Shown here: positions 6,546 through 14,754 of the stretch, in pieces
Layout of the letters: every line of letters starts with the position of its first letter
Numbering within the stretch: position 1 is the first letter of the stretch
Origin: a virus
Reading direction: 5' to 3' (one strand)
DNA length: 42,410 bases
Virus record (IMG/VR): IMGVR_UViG_3300025108_000116
Span: 1 to 42,410 of that record
The notes under the pieces: generated by a model
Told to the model about the DNA's origin: nothing
Database searches by the model: none
What the model saw: only the letters and a program-made list of their open reading frames with translations
Made by a program: the position numbers and the translations under genes

Positions 6546-7547
6546 ATGTCTGAAGAATGGACTACGGTTGATACTTCCAATGCCGAAAATAAGGAAGAGA
6601 AAGTTGAGTTTGAAATTGAGAGTGAAATATCCGAAGATACTTCCCAAGAGGAAGCCGTACAAACGAAACAACAACAAGATGCAGATACACAGCATACTGG
6701 GCAACATGATGAAAAACAAGACGTTAGCTCAGAGAGTAAAGGAGATGCATCTGAAGAGCCTCAATCAGGAGCACAAAAGCGGATAAGACAATTAGTTCGT
6801 CAAAAGAAAGAACGTGAAGAACAAATTGAAACTCTGATAACTCGTCAACAAGAGTTAGAAGAAAAATTAAAAGCTCAACAGCAGGAAATCAAAACTTCTT
6901 TGGAAAAGAATTTTGAATCCGCAGAAGCACAAATTAATAGTCGTATTGAATTAGCTGAAGATTCTTATAAACAGGCTCTTGAGTCAGGTGATACAGATAG
7001 AATTGTACAAGCACAGAAAAACCTTAATAAGGCTCAAGGTGATGCTACAACTCTTAATCTAACACGTAATCAATATAGACCAGAAATTGAAGAACAACAG
7101 GTAGCACAACCTGCTCCACAACAACAGCAGCAACAACAATCAGCAGAATATGATAGATTAGCAGTTGAATGGGCAGGACGTAATCCTTGGTTTGGTCAAG
7201 ACAATGTAATGACAACATTAGCACTTGAGATTGACCATGAATTAAAAACAGAGGGTTATGATTCTACAGATGTAGATTTCTACCAAGAAATTGATTCTCG
7301 CCTACGCAGCAGATATCCGCAGCGTTTTGGTGGAGAAGTTCAAGAAGAACGTCAGCAGGAAACGTCAACTCCTGCCCAAGTGGTCGGTGGAGCATCACGC
7401 ACTTCATCAGCCTCATCTGGTAAGAAAGTACGTCTTACTAAAGAAGATGTACGACTTGCAGAAAAATGGGGTATACCTTTGGAACAGTACGCAGCCGAAA
7501 AGTTGAAAGTAGATTCAGCAGACGGTGAGTACACTTCAGTTTACTAA
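6546..7547 (+). CDS. Capsid scaffolding protein (333 aa)
   Basis: Internal assembly core of the prohead, removed before DNA fills the capsid. The product is acidic and repetitive in the first 75 residues, has a long Glu/Gln/Lys coiled coil (about 75-170), a Gln run near 190-198, a folded-looking segment with WAGRNPWFGQDNVM, and a basic C-terminal helical part containing KKVRLTKEDVRLAEKWG. In P22 and related phages such a basic end binds the coat protein. An AAGGAG ribosome-binding site lies seven bases before the ATG. Position between portal/GroES and the capsid genes supports the assignment; there is no protease domain. Confidence 0.8.
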   Translation: MSEEWTTVDTSNAENKEEKVEFEIESEISEDTSQEEAVQTKQQQDADTQHTGQHDEKQDVSSESKGDASEEPQSGAQKRIRQLVRQKKEREEQIETLITRQQELEEKLKAQQQEIKTSLEKNFESAEAQINSRIELAEDSYKQALESGDTDRIVQAQKNLNKAQGDATTLNLTRNQYRPEIEEQQVAQPAPQQQQQQQSAEYDRLAVEWAGRNPWFGQDNVMTTLALEIDHELKTEGYDSTDVDFYQEIDSRLRSRYPQRFGGEVQEERQQETSTPAQVVGGASRTSSASSGKKVRLTKEDVRLAEKWGIPLEQYAAEKLKVDSADGEYTSVY

Positions 7548-7566
7548 TAGCGTGGAGGAAAATTAA

Positions 7567-8061
7567 ATGGCACGTAATACAAATACAACACGTAATGTTG
7601 AGGCTCGTGAACTCAATACAAGGGAACAAGATATGGAATATCGTGAGCCTAGCTTATTAGATATTCCTGACTCAGTATCTGAACGGTTTTTAAATCAAGG
7701 CCTTACACTTCGTTGGATACGAGTAATGACCCGAAACCAAGATGATTACAAAAATGTAGGCAAAAAGGTTCAAGAGGGTTGGCAGTTTGTAACTGTAGAT
7801 GAAGTTCCTGAGTTACAACATAATTCCTTCGTGAGGGATGAAGGACGATATAAGGGTGCAGTCTGTCGTGGGGACTTAGCTTTGGCAAAAATGCCTCTGC
7901 AAAAAGCACAAAATCGTCAGGCATATTTTGAAAATCAAAGCCGTGAGATGGTTGATGCAGTTAATCAACAGCTTATGGGACAGAATAATTCTCGTATGCC
8001 AATTAAAAATAGTAGTAAATCAAATGTTACTAAGGGACGTACACCTAATTTTCAAGATTAA
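7567..8061 (+). CDS. Conserved head-region protein (164 aa), function unknown
   Basis: A soluble protein following the scaffold gene with a good AGGA ribosome-binding site. Recognisable conserved-looking segments are LTLRWIRVMTRNQDDYKNVG, a valine-proline strand VDEVPEL, and CRGDLALAKMP. The N- and C-terminal thirds are polar and probably disordered. The same gene order (scaffold, this protein, decoration, capsid) occurs in other marine phages as I recall, so it is likely a minor head or scaffold-associated protein. I do not know a tested function. Confidence 0.75.
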   Translation: MARNTNTTRNVEARELNTREQDMEYREPSLLDIPDSVSERFLNQGLTLRWIRVMTRNQDDYKNVGKKVQEGWQFVTVDEVPELQHNSFVRDEGRYKGAVCRGDLALAKMPLQKAQNRQAYFENQSREMVDAVNQQLMGQNNSRMPIKNSSKSNVTKGRTPNFQD

Positions 8062-8103
8062 GTATACTGAATTTAGTAGTGCTTTTTAAAAGGGAGACTA
8101 AAA

Positions 8104-8718
8104 ATGACTTCAACATTAGCGTTGTCTGGCTTCCGTCCTTCCCGTAAACGTGGTAATAACCCAAACAATCAGGGTCAAAGTGAGTACCCTATTGCTTCAG
8201 GTTATGCTTCTAACATTTTTACTGGCGATTTAGTCCGTATTAATGCAGGGAATTTGGAAGTTATCACCACTGTAACTGAAGTAGTCCAAGGTGTTTTCAT
8301 GGGCTGTCACTATGTTGCAGATGGCGAACAAAAATTTAGTAAATATTGGCCTTCAGGTACATCTGCAACTGATGCAGTGGCACTTGTAGCTGATGATTCA
8401 CGTACCGTATTTGAAGTACAAGCAGATGCATCTGTAACTGCTGGTGATCTTTACGGTTCACAAAACTTTGCTGTAACATTAGGTTCAGGCTCAACCTTTA
8501 CAGGTATGTCTGGTCATGGTGTTGAAGCAGCAACTCGTACATCTGGTATTGCTATGTGCCGTGCTCTGGATTCAGTTGATGAGCCGGGGAACGATGTAGA
8601 TGTAGCCGCTGAGAATGCTTATTTGAAATTGAATGTACAACTCATTCAACACACAGATAACTTCTTGACTGCTGCTGTAACTGCACCTGCAACCATTACT
8701 GCGTACCTATTAGGTTAA
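8104..8718 (+). CDS. Probable head decoration protein (204 aa)
   Basis: Predicted to bind the outside of the expanded capsid and stabilise it. Evidence is indirect: it lies directly before the major capsid gene, has a suitable size, and reads as a beta-rich protein with many Gly, Ala, Ser and Thr residues (for example GDLVRINAGNLEVI and TAGDLYGSQNFAVTLG) and no helical coiled coil. A GGGAG ribosome-binding site indicates strong translation, as expected of an abundant virion protein. It could instead be a second capsid subunit. Confidence 0.7.
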   Translation: MTSTLALSGFRPSRKRGNNPNNQGQSEYPIASGYASNIFTGDLVRINAGNLEVITTVTEVVQGVFMGCHYVADGEQKFSKYWPSGTSATDAVALVADDSRTVFEVQADASVTAGDLYGSQNFAVTLGSGSTFTGMSGHGVEAATRTSGIAMCRALDSVDEPGNDVDVAAENAYLKLNVQLIQHTDNFLTAAVTAPATITAYLLG

Positions 8719-8731
8719 GGGAGATTAAATT

Positions 8732-9670
8732 ATGGCTATTAATAGAGCAAGTATTGCAAAAGAGCTTCTCCCCGGTCTTAATGCCGTATTCGGTATGGAG
8801 TATGGGGAAGTAGCAGACGAACACGCACCATTGTTTGAGACTGAAAACTCAGACCGTGCATTCGAAGAAGAAGTGCTATTCACAGGCTTCGGTACTGCAC
8901 CTACTAAAGGTGAAGGTGCTGCGGTTACTTATGATGATGCACAAGAAAGCTACACAGCACGTTATACACACGAAACTGTTGCATTGGCATTTGCCGTAAC
9001 AGAAGAAGCAATGGAAGATAATCTTTATGATACCTTCTCCAAGCTTCGTGCTCGTGGTCTAGCCCGTGCAATGGCTAATACTAAGCAGGTTAAAGCTGCT
9101 GATGTATTTAACAACGGTTTCAACACTGCCTTTGCAGGTGGTGATGGTCAACCATTTTTCTCAGCATCACATCCAACGATGTCTGCTGGTAATCAGTCAA
9201 ACACTTTTGGTGCTACTGACTTGTCAGAAGCTGCTCTTGAGTCTGCTCTTATTCAGATTTCAAAAGCAAAAGATGATCGTGGTATCTTGATTGGTCTGCA
9301 AGCTAAGTCTTTGCACGTCCCATCAGATTTGGCATTCACTGCTGACCAAATTTTGAACAGTCAGATGTCAACCACTATTGGCGTAAACCCAACAACTGCA
9401 GCTAACGGTGCAACAAATGTTAATGACATTAACTCAATCCGTAATCAAGGTTTGATTCCGGGTGGCTTCTATGTCAACAGACGTTTCACAGATACAGATG
9501 CTTGGTTCATTAAGACAGATTGTCCTAATGGTGCAAAGATGTTTGTACGTGCTCCTCTGCAGACAAAGATGGAACCGGATTTCGACACTGGTAACCTTCG
9601 CTTTAAAGCTCGTGAGCGTTATAGCTTTGGTTTCTCAGACTGGCGTAGTTATTACGGTTCTTCAGGCTAG
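8732..9670 (+). CDS. Major capsid protein, Mu gpT-like HK97 fold (312 aa)
   Basis: Main shell subunit of the head. The sequence resembles the Mu gpT-type major head family: an N-terminal helix ending in GLNAVFGMEYGEV, the ETVALAFAVTEEAMEDN segment, GQPFFSASHPT near residue 140, and a C-terminal region with MKMFVRAPL-like and LRFKARERYSFGFSDWR motifs. The 312-residue length fits without a cleaved scaffold domain, consistent with a separate scaffold gene. GGGAG precedes the ATG, and a strong terminator follows the stop, so this gene ends the head transcription unit. Codons are the most G/C-rich of the head genes, which suits high expression. It is the likely client of the GroES-like protein. 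Confidence 0.9.
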   Translation: MAINRASIAKELLPGLNAVFGMEYGEVADEHAPLFETENSDRAFEEEVLFTGFGTAPTKGEGAAVTYDDAQESYTARYTHETVALAFAVTEEAMEDNLYDTFSKLRARGLARAMANTKQVKAADVFNNGFNTAFAGGDGQPFFSASHPTMSAGNQSNTFGATDLSEAALESALIQISKAKDDRGILIGLQAKSLHVPSDLAFTADQILNSQMSTTIGVNPTTAANGATNVNDINSIRNQGLIPGGFYVNRRFTDTDAWFIKTDCPNGAKMFVRAPLQTKMEPDFDTGNLRFKARERYSFGFSDWRSYYGSSG

Positions 9671-9700
9671 TACTGAAAAACTTAAAAAAATAAAAAAGAG

Positions 9701-9730
9701 AAGAGGGGTATTTCATATCCCTCTTTTTTT
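9701..9730 (+). terminator. Intrinsic terminator after the capsid gene
   Basis: AGAGGGGTAT (9702-9711) pairs with ATATCCCTCT (9715-9724) around a TTC loop, including one G-T pair, and runs straight into seven T. A-rich sequence before the stem would give a U-run on the opposite strand, so it may work both ways. It probably gives partial termination, raising head gene mRNA over downstream genes. Confidence 0.9.
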
Positions 9731-9789
9731 GTGTATAATATAATAAATAGAATAACAATTAACTAATTAACAATAATCGGAGAAATTCT

Positions 9790-10095
9790 ATGGCTTCAAA
9801 TATACGTAACGCATTCGTTACAGGCTCTGGTGCTTTGCTTGATAGCTTAACTAGCACTACTATTTCAGACACTCGAATTAAAAGTGTTACTTATTCTGGC
9901 GTGGGTACTTTTACTATTACTGGTTCTCAAACAGATGATTATGGTAATCTAAGGGGTGGTAATATTAAATTTGTAGGTACAACTAATGTAGATGCAGGTG
10001 ACATATATATTCCTGATTTTGGTGTAAGAATGGTAGGTCCAGTTAAAGTTTCTGCTCCTACATCAGCAGCAACAGTAGCAATTTATTATGGCTAA
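9790..10095 (+). CDS. Small beta-rich virion protein (101 aa)
   Basis: First gene after the terminator, with a CGGAGA ribosome-binding site. The product is Thr, Ser, Gly and Val rich, without charged clusters or membrane span, reading as alternating beta strands (SVTYSGVGTFTITGSQ and IYIPDFGVRMVGPVKV). It overlaps the next gene by eight bases and is therefore co-translated with the putative connector. A minor structural or head-completion role is likely, but no family is recognised. Confidence 0.7.
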   Translation: MASNIRNAFVTGSGALLDSLTSTTISDTRIKSVTYSGVGTFTITGSQTDDYGNLRGGNIKFVGTTNVDAGDIYIPDFGVRMVGPVKVSAPTSAATVAIYYG

Positions 10096-10744
10096 TTATT
10101 CTTATCTTGTAGACGATATTACTCAAGCTGCAGAGAATGATGGAACAGAGTTTGCTAACTATATTCCTAAAATGATTAATCGTGCAGAAGAAAGACTAAC
10201 TCGTGACCTTGATGATTACGGGCTAGTATCCTATACTTCTGTTGCAATTCCTTTAGGTATTAATCAAGTTACCCTTCCATCAGGAACAAGAATATTAAAA
10301 AACTTTAATATAATTGCTAACTCAACACGAATTAATTTGTTGCCTAGAACCGATGAATATATACGTGATTACTGGCCTGTATCAGCAAGTACAGGCACTC
10401 CTGAATATTATGCACGTAGAAACAATACAACGGTCCTCATTGCACCTACTCCTGTTTCTACATTCAATGGAGAGATAGTACATATATCTAGACCTACTAC
10501 TTTAGCAGCAGCAGCACCTAACAACTATTTTTCAGATTTTTGTTATGATGCTTTATTTAATGCTAGTATGGTAGAGGCAATGATATTCCAAAAAGATTAT
10601 AATGCATCTAATCTTTTTGAGCAAAGATATATGCAAGCCGTAGCAACCTTACAAAATCAAGCACGTAGAACAAGACGGGATGATATGCAAACTCCTGCAA
10701 GCAAAGCAGGTGCAGATAATCCAGTTATAGCAGGGAGTAACTAA
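10088..10744 (+). CDS. Head-tail adaptor-like protein (218 aa)
   Basis: Likely ring protein bound under the portal. The opening (YLVDDITQAAENDGTEFANY followed by AEERLTRDLD) matches the pattern of adaptor proteins of short-tailed phages such as SU10, with an N-terminal helical hairpin, then a beta domain beginning SVAIPLGINQVTLPSG, then a C-terminal helical part. Length is usual for this group. It overlaps both neighbours by one to eight bases. A related-looking protein with a different start is encoded at 15669-16340, so the phage appears to carry two connector-type proteins. Confidence 0.7.
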   Translation: MANYSYLVDDITQAAENDGTEFANYIPKMINRAEERLTRDLDDYGLVSYTSVAIPLGINQVTLPSGTRILKNFNIIANSTRINLLPRTDEYIRDYWPVSASTGTPEYYARRNNTTVLIAPTPVSTFNGEIVHISRPTTLAAAAPNNYFSDFCYDALFNASMVEAMIFQKDYNASNLFEQRYMQAVATLQNQARRTRRDDMQTPASKAGADNPVIAGSN

Positions 10745-11850
10745 TGATTAGTAAAGCACTTAAAGTTGCAGCAAAGTCTTTGGCAAAGAAAAAAGGAAGG
10801 CCAAAGGTAGATAAGCGAAAAACAAAAGGTAAACGTAAAGCACAATCTGCTGCACGTCAAAAGACATACCAAGCAAAGCAAACAGAAGCTGCAGAAAAAG
10901 CAGGAACTTCTAAAGCTTCCCTTGTTCAAGAACGTGCAATTGAACGTAAGTCACAGACTATTCGTAGTAAAGATATTGATGGTTCTACAAAAACATTAGC
11001 TATTAAGATACTAGAAGATAGTAAAGGTAAACTTACTGCTGCAGAAGCAGTTACTAAAGCTCAAGCTAGTGGTAAAACTAAAATACAAAAAGTTATGTCT
11101 ATGGCAAGAAAAGATACTGCAAGAATGAAACGTAAAGGACTTCTTTCTGGCTTGTCTGAAGAGCAAATGAAAGAACGTAAAAACCTTATTTCTCAAAAAC
11201 TAAAAGAAATGAAAAATGAAGGTAAAACTAAAACTGTTGTTTCTTCACGTACTCTTTCACTTACTCCTGAAGGAGAACGTGTTATTAAACAAAAAGGCGG
11301 TATTGATACAATTATTGCTGAGTCTGGTCCTACTGGCACAAAGAAAAATAAATACCTATATGAAGGTGCAAATGAAACTTTACCAGCAAAAGGTGGCGGT
11401 ATAGACACTAAAGGTAAAACAGGTAAAGAAGCTAGTGAAATAAAACGTAAAGCTTACCAATCTATGTCTAAAGGTGAAAAGCTAGAGTTTATTCGTAAAC
11501 AGTTTGCACGAGGTTATACAAATTCTCAACTAGCCGATATTATGTATAAGCCTAAAACAGCTAAACAAAAGAAAGCTAGAGCATCCATCATTCAACGAAT
11601 GAAGACTGCTAAGAATCAAGGTTATCCTTTTAAGACTCAAAGAGAAAGAGGGTTTGATAAAAAATCTTTTGATGACATTATGAAGTCTTTTGGTACTGGC
11701 AAACCAGATACGTATAGTGTAGCTAATACATCTGTAGGTAGAAAAGCAGGTGGTAAAGTAGGTATGTATAAATCAGGTAAACAAATTAAATCTAAAGGAC
11801 CTCGTGGTTGTGGTAAAGCATTACGTGGTTATGGAAAGGCTATGAAATAA
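10744..11850 (+). CDS. Large lysine-rich basic protein with RGxGKAxRG-type tail (368 aa)
   Basis: No enzyme signature. The first 60 residues are almost pure Lys/Arg/Ala/Gln (KKKGRPKVDKRKTKGKRK), probably disordered and nucleic-acid binding. Middle segments are helical; residues around 240-290 (GYTNSQLADIMYKPKTAKQK) look like a helix-turn-helix. The last residues, GPRGCGKALRGYGKAMK, repeat a Gly-Lys/Arg-Gly-Ala pattern also seen at the end of the 335-residue protein at 12074. Stop and start overlap with both neighbours (TAATG). It opens a run of eight basic proteins. Suggested roles are DNA condensation inside the head or an ejected DNA-binding protein; both are inference. Confidence 0.7.
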   Translation: MISKALKVAAKSLAKKKGRPKVDKRKTKGKRKAQSAARQKTYQAKQTEAAEKAGTSKASLVQERAIERKSQTIRSKDIDGSTKTLAIKILEDSKGKLTAAEAVTKAQASGKTKIQKVMSMARKDTARMKRKGLLSGLSEEQMKERKNLISQKLKEMKNEGKTKTVVSSRTLSLTPEGERVIKQKGGIDTIIAESGPTGTKKNKYLYEGANETLPAKGGGIDTKGKTGKEASEIKRKAYQSMSKGEKLEFIRKQFARGYTNSQLADIMYKPKTAKQKKARASIIQRMKTAKNQGYPFKTQRERGFDKKSFDDIMKSFGTGKPDTYSVANTSVGRKAGGKVGMYKSGKQIKSKGPRGCGKALRGYGKAMK

Positions 11851-12062
11851 TGTTTGGTAACAAGAATAAAACAAAGAAAAAAGGTAAGGTTCGTGGCATA
11901 GTTGAAAAAGGAATGGCCTTATACGGAGCAAGTCCTGCAGGTATTATGGATATAGCAGACCTTGTTGAAATGGGTGTTAAATTAGGTGGTATGAAAAAAG
12001 GCGGTAAGGTTTCTAAAGCTAAAAAGAAAACTATACAGTCAGGCCACAATAGATTATATTAA
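11850..12062 (+). CDS. Small basic protein ending in HNRLY (70 aa)
   Basis: Coupled by TAATG to the preceding gene. A basic head (NKNKTKKKGKVRG), a central hydrophobic, possibly helical stretch (GMALYGASPAGIMDIADLVEMG) and a basic tail ending QSGHNRLY. The same ending occurs on the 101-residue protein at 15116 and the 106-residue protein at 35195, which are otherwise different. Too short and plain to assign; may be a virion cargo protein or membrane-associated peptide. Confidence 0.7.
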   Translation: MFGNKNKTKKKGKVRGIVEKGMALYGASPAGIMDIADLVEMGVKLGGMKKGGKVSKAKKKTIQSGHNRLY

Positions 12063-12073
12063 GGAGTAAAACA

Positions 12074-13081
12074 ATGGCAGCATCAACACTATTTAAATTA
12101 GGGGGTGAAATTTATAAAGCAACATCTCCGTATATTAAAAAGTTTCTTACCCAAAAAGGAGCTAAACCTGTAAATAAAGTTACAGCAGATAGGATTAATA
12201 AAAATCCTTCAACAATTACTAATGTAAATCAAATTAAATCTAAGGGTAGGTCTACTTTAAGACCTTCAACTAAAGTTGTTAAACCTAAGTCTGGTGTAAC
12301 TTCTCAACAAAGAAGTGCTTTGTCTGACATGGGTGGACAAACTGTTAAACTATCTAAGCCTAGTCCTTCAATGAAGCCTAAACCTAGAGTTGTAAAACCT
12401 AGTGTAGCTGCATCTAAGCCAAGTGCATCTGCGGCTAAACCACGTACTAAAATTACTACACAGCCTCCTAAGAAGAGTACAAAGCCTATGACTCGGGGAA
12501 GAGCAGCTAGAATAGGTGGCGCAACTACTGCTATAACATTAGGAGCATTATTTGGTAATAAAGGACAAAAGAAATCTGGTGCAGTTACTGGACCTAAACC
12601 ACGTCCTAAAACTAAAGAGGGTGGTCCGGGTCGTAAGTTTGCTAAACCTTCTGAGGGTGTAGACCCACGGGGTAATCAAATTAAAGCTACTCCGGGTAAA
12701 ATGATTATGCCTAAAAAGTTTGATGGTGGTTATAACTCAAAGACACAAAAGCTTGTGAGTATTACTGTCGATGGTAAAAAATCTACCTATGAAATTCCAA
12801 AGGGTATGACAACCAAGCAAGCTAAAAGTCTTTTGACTGGTACTGTTAAAAAGAAAAAGGGTGGTAACCCTACACTTGAAAAAATGCCTATGCCTAAAAC
12901 AAAACCAAAGTCAAAGAAAACTCCACCTTCTAAGTATAAAGGATTTTCTAAGTTACCAGAAAGTGTACAAAAAAGAATAAGTCCTAATCTTGCTTCTAAA
13001 TATAAAGGTGGTGGTTCAATTAAATCTGGGGTTGCACGTCAAGTAAAAGGTTTTGGAGCAGCACGTAGACCTAAAAAATAA
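12074..13081 (+). CDS. Lysine/proline/serine-rich basic protein (335 aa)
   Basis: A well-placed AAGGAG precedes the ATG. Most of the chain (residues 40-200 and 270-335) is low-complexity Lys, Pro, Ser and Thr, probably disordered. A short folded part around 230-275 contains KLVSITVDGKKSTYEIPKGM. A hydrophobic stretch near residue 145 (ARIGGATTAITLGALFG) might insert in a membrane. The last residues, SGVARQVKGFGAARRPKK, match in pattern the tail of the 368-residue protein. Function unknown; its company suggests a packaged or ejected nucleic-acid-binding protein. Confidence 0.65.
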   Translation: MAASTLFKLGGEIYKATSPYIKKFLTQKGAKPVNKVTADRINKNPSTITNVNQIKSKGRSTLRPSTKVVKPKSGVTSQQRSALSDMGGQTVKLSKPSPSMKPKPRVVKPSVAASKPSASAAKPRTKITTQPPKKSTKPMTRGRAARIGGATTAITLGALFGNKGQKKSGAVTGPKPRPKTKEGGPGRKFAKPSEGVDPRGNQIKATPGKMIMPKKFDGGYNSKTQKLVSITVDGKKSTYEIPKGMTTKQAKSLLTGTVKKKKGGNPTLEKMPMPKTKPKSKKTPPSKYKGFSKLPESVQKRISPNLASKYKGGGSIKSGVARQVKGFGAARRPKK

Positions 13082-13095
13082 AAAGGGGCAGGTAA

Positions 13096-13410
13096 ATGAA
13101 AAAACCTATTAAGTCTCGTAATCCTGTAGCTAAGTCTTTAGCTAATAGATTATATCAACCAAAGGTAGTAAAACCTAAAAAAGGAAAAGGCTCTTACACT
13201 AGAAAAAGTGTAAGGGCTTTAGCCTCTGGTGGTAAACCTAAGTCTACAGTAAACAAAGCAGGTAATTATACTAAACCTACTATGCGTAAGAGATTATTTG
13301 AACGTATTAAAGCAGGTGGAAAGGGCGGTGCTCCGGGTCAGTGGAGTGCTCGAAAAGCTCAAATGCTAGCTTCTGCTTACAAAAAAGCAGGTGGCGGCTA
13401 TAAAAATTAA
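13096..13410 (+). CDS. Small basic protein with PGQWSARKAQ motif (104 aa)
   Basis: Strongly basic throughout, with the C-terminal block KGGAPGQWSARKAQMLASAY followed by KKAGGGYKN. This block is a widespread phage motif, which I believe is catalogued as a domain of unknown function (possibly DUF5872; from memory, unverified). It is also reported in proteins of large DNA viruses as far as I recall. The N-terminal half is Lys/Pro/Ser rich. Its stop overlaps the next start (TAATG). A nucleic-acid-binding role inside the virion is plausible but not shown. Confidence 0.75.
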   Translation: MKKPIKSRNPVAKSLANRLYQPKVVKPKKGKGSYTRKSVRALASGGKPKSTVNKAGNYTKPTMRKRLFERIKAGGKGGAPGQWSARKAQMLASAYKKAGGGYKN

Positions 13411-13811
13411 TGGCACGTATAAGTGAAAACACTGAGGTAGCATTACCTTTACGTAATATTATAAGTATGGTTGCTGCAGCTTCCTTGGCAACATGGGCAT
13501 ACTTTGGTATAATAGAACGACTTAACCAGATAGAAACTAACATTACTATGATGGAGTCTGACTTAGAGCAAAACACAGAGTTTCGTATTAAATGGCCTCG
13601 TGGCGAGATGGGCAGTTTACCTGCTGACAGCGAACAGTTTATGTTGATTGAACATCTTTCTGACCAGCTAGACGAACTAACAACACAGATAGATGAAGGT
13701 AGAGCACCACATGACCAGCAACAGAAACTAACATTGGAATTTTATGAGAAACGTATTAGTGCAATAGAAGCTAGACTAGAGATAATGAGAAACGGAAAAG
13801 ATGGTGACTGA
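13410..13811 (+). CDS. Membrane-anchored coiled-coil protein (133 aa)
   Basis: Residues about 15-33 (IISMVAAASLATWAYFGII) form one membrane span, followed by an acidic amphipathic region and a coiled coil at the end (about 85-128). The short N-terminus is cytoplasmic if the positive-inside rule holds weakly here. It overlaps the next gene by 11 bases, and three consecutive genes here (13410, 13801, 14023) all have membrane or export features, forming a small membrane cassette inside the basic protein cluster. Possible roles are lysis control, spanin-like action or superinfection exclusion; none is established from sequence. Confidence 0.7.
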   Translation: MARISENTEVALPLRNIISMVAAASLATWAYFGIIERLNQIETNITMMESDLEQNTEFRIKWPRGEMGSLPADSEQFMLIEHLSDQLDELTTQIDEGRAPHDQQQKLTLEFYEKRISAIEARLEIMRNGKDGD

Positions 13812-14019
13812 GACAATTACATTAATACTATATCTTTCTGGTAGTATAGCAGAGCATACTGCTTTTGAAAAGCTATCTAAATGTTTAAAAGCTAAACGTA
13901 CTATTGAAAGAAATTTATATAAAGATACAGGAACAGTAAGATACTCTTGTGAAAATAAAACAGTTGAAATAAATAAAGGTCCAGATGGAAAAAATTACAT
14001 CGTAAAGATTGTGGAGTAG
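13801..14019 (+). CDS. Small exported-type protein with two cysteines (72 aa)
   Basis: Opens with a hydrophobic stretch (TITLILYLSGSIAEH) of signal-peptide length but without an N-terminal positive charge, then a mixed domain with two cysteines (residues 28 and 50) that could form a disulphide. The general plan, a short hydrophobic lead plus Cys-containing domain, is shared with the first late gene at 1515. It overlaps the previous gene by 11 bases. Function unknown. Confidence 0.65.
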   Translation: MVTETITLILYLSGSIAEHTAFEKLSKCLKAKRTIERNLYKDTGTVRYSCENKTVEINKGPDGKNYIVKIVE

Positions 14020-14022
14020 CAA

Positions 14023-14460
14023 ATGTTAGCAGAGATAGCCGCAGCCAATGCTGCATTTGCAGTAATTAAAACGGCTATTAGTAATGGTCGTGAGATTGCA
14101 GATGTTGCAGGAAAAGTAGGTGAGTATGTTAATGCTACCGAAAGCTTACGTAAGAAAGCAGATAAAAAGAAAAGACGTACAGGCTCTGCAGATTTAGAAG
14201 AGTTTATGCATCTTGAAAAGTTAAAACAACAAGAAGAAGAATTAAAACAATTAATGATATATACTGGTAGACCCGGACTATGGCATGATTGGATTAGGTT
14301 TCAAGCACAAGCAAGAAAGCAAAGACTGCTTGCAGAACAAGAAAGAAAAAAAAGAATGGAAGATTTAATACAAACAATATTAATATCTACTTTTATTATC
14401 TTAGGTTTGTTTGGTTTAGCTGTACTAGTTTGGTGGGCTTTTTATTTAAAGTCATTGTAA
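14023..14460 (+). CDS. Coiled-coil protein with C-terminal membrane anchor (145 aa)
   Basis: N-terminal helical Ala-rich region (IAAANAAFAVIKTAISNG), a charged coiled coil (about 60-120, with a central GRPGLWHDWIRF segment), and one strongly hydrophobic membrane span near the end (about 118-142, LISTFIILGLFGLAVLVWWA). The tail-anchored layout suggests a protein on the inner membrane with its bulk in the cytoplasm, or a virion protein that inserts in the membrane at entry. Similar proteins occur near structural genes in other marine phages (recalled). It begins three bases after the preceding stop. Confidence 0.75.
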   Translation: MLAEIAAANAAFAVIKTAISNGREIADVAGKVGEYVNATESLRKKADKKKRRTGSADLEEFMHLEKLKQQEEELKQLMIYTGRPGLWHDWIRFQAQARKQRLLAEQERKKRMEDLIQTILISTFIILGLFGLAVLVWWAFYLKSL

Positions 14461-14493
14461 ATATAAACATTTAATGATATAATAGGAACTATC

Positions 14494-14754
14494 ATGGCAC
14501 TAAAAAAATCACAAAGGAGCTTAAAGGCTTGGACAAAACAAAAGTGGAGAACCAAGAGTGGTAAACCCTCTACACAAGGTTCAAAGGCTACAGGTGAACG
14601 CTATCTCCCCAGCAAGGCAATTAAGGCGTTATCCGCAAAAGAATATGCTAAGACTACGGCAGCTAAAAGAAAAGGAACAGCAAAGGGAAAGCAGTTCGTT
14701 AAACAACCTAAGACTGTCGCAAAGAAAGTCAAACAGTATAGGAAGGTAAAGTAA
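14494..14754 (+). CDS. Small basic phage protein with WTKQKWRTKSGK motif (86 aa)
   Basis: Compact conserved-looking protein: SLKAWTKQKWRTKSGKPS at 9-26, GERYLPSKAIKALSAKEYA at 34-52, and the block RKGTAKGKQFVKQPK near 59-73. I recall this pattern as one of the commonest small unknown proteins of marine phages. About a third of its residues are Lys or Arg. Preceded by a 33-base gap, it restarts the basic series after the membrane cassette. Nucleic-acid binding is likely; a specific role is not known. Confidence 0.8.
   Translation: MALKKSQRSLKAWTKQKWRTKSGKPSTQGSKATGERYLPSKAIKALSAKEYAKTTAAKRKGTAKGKQFVKQPKTVAKKVKQYRKVK

Noticed and set aside
9711-9739. Possible promoter with TATAAT at 9734-9739
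   Set aside because: The -35 position falls inside the terminator hairpin and matches TTGACA at only three of six bases; not strong enough to list.
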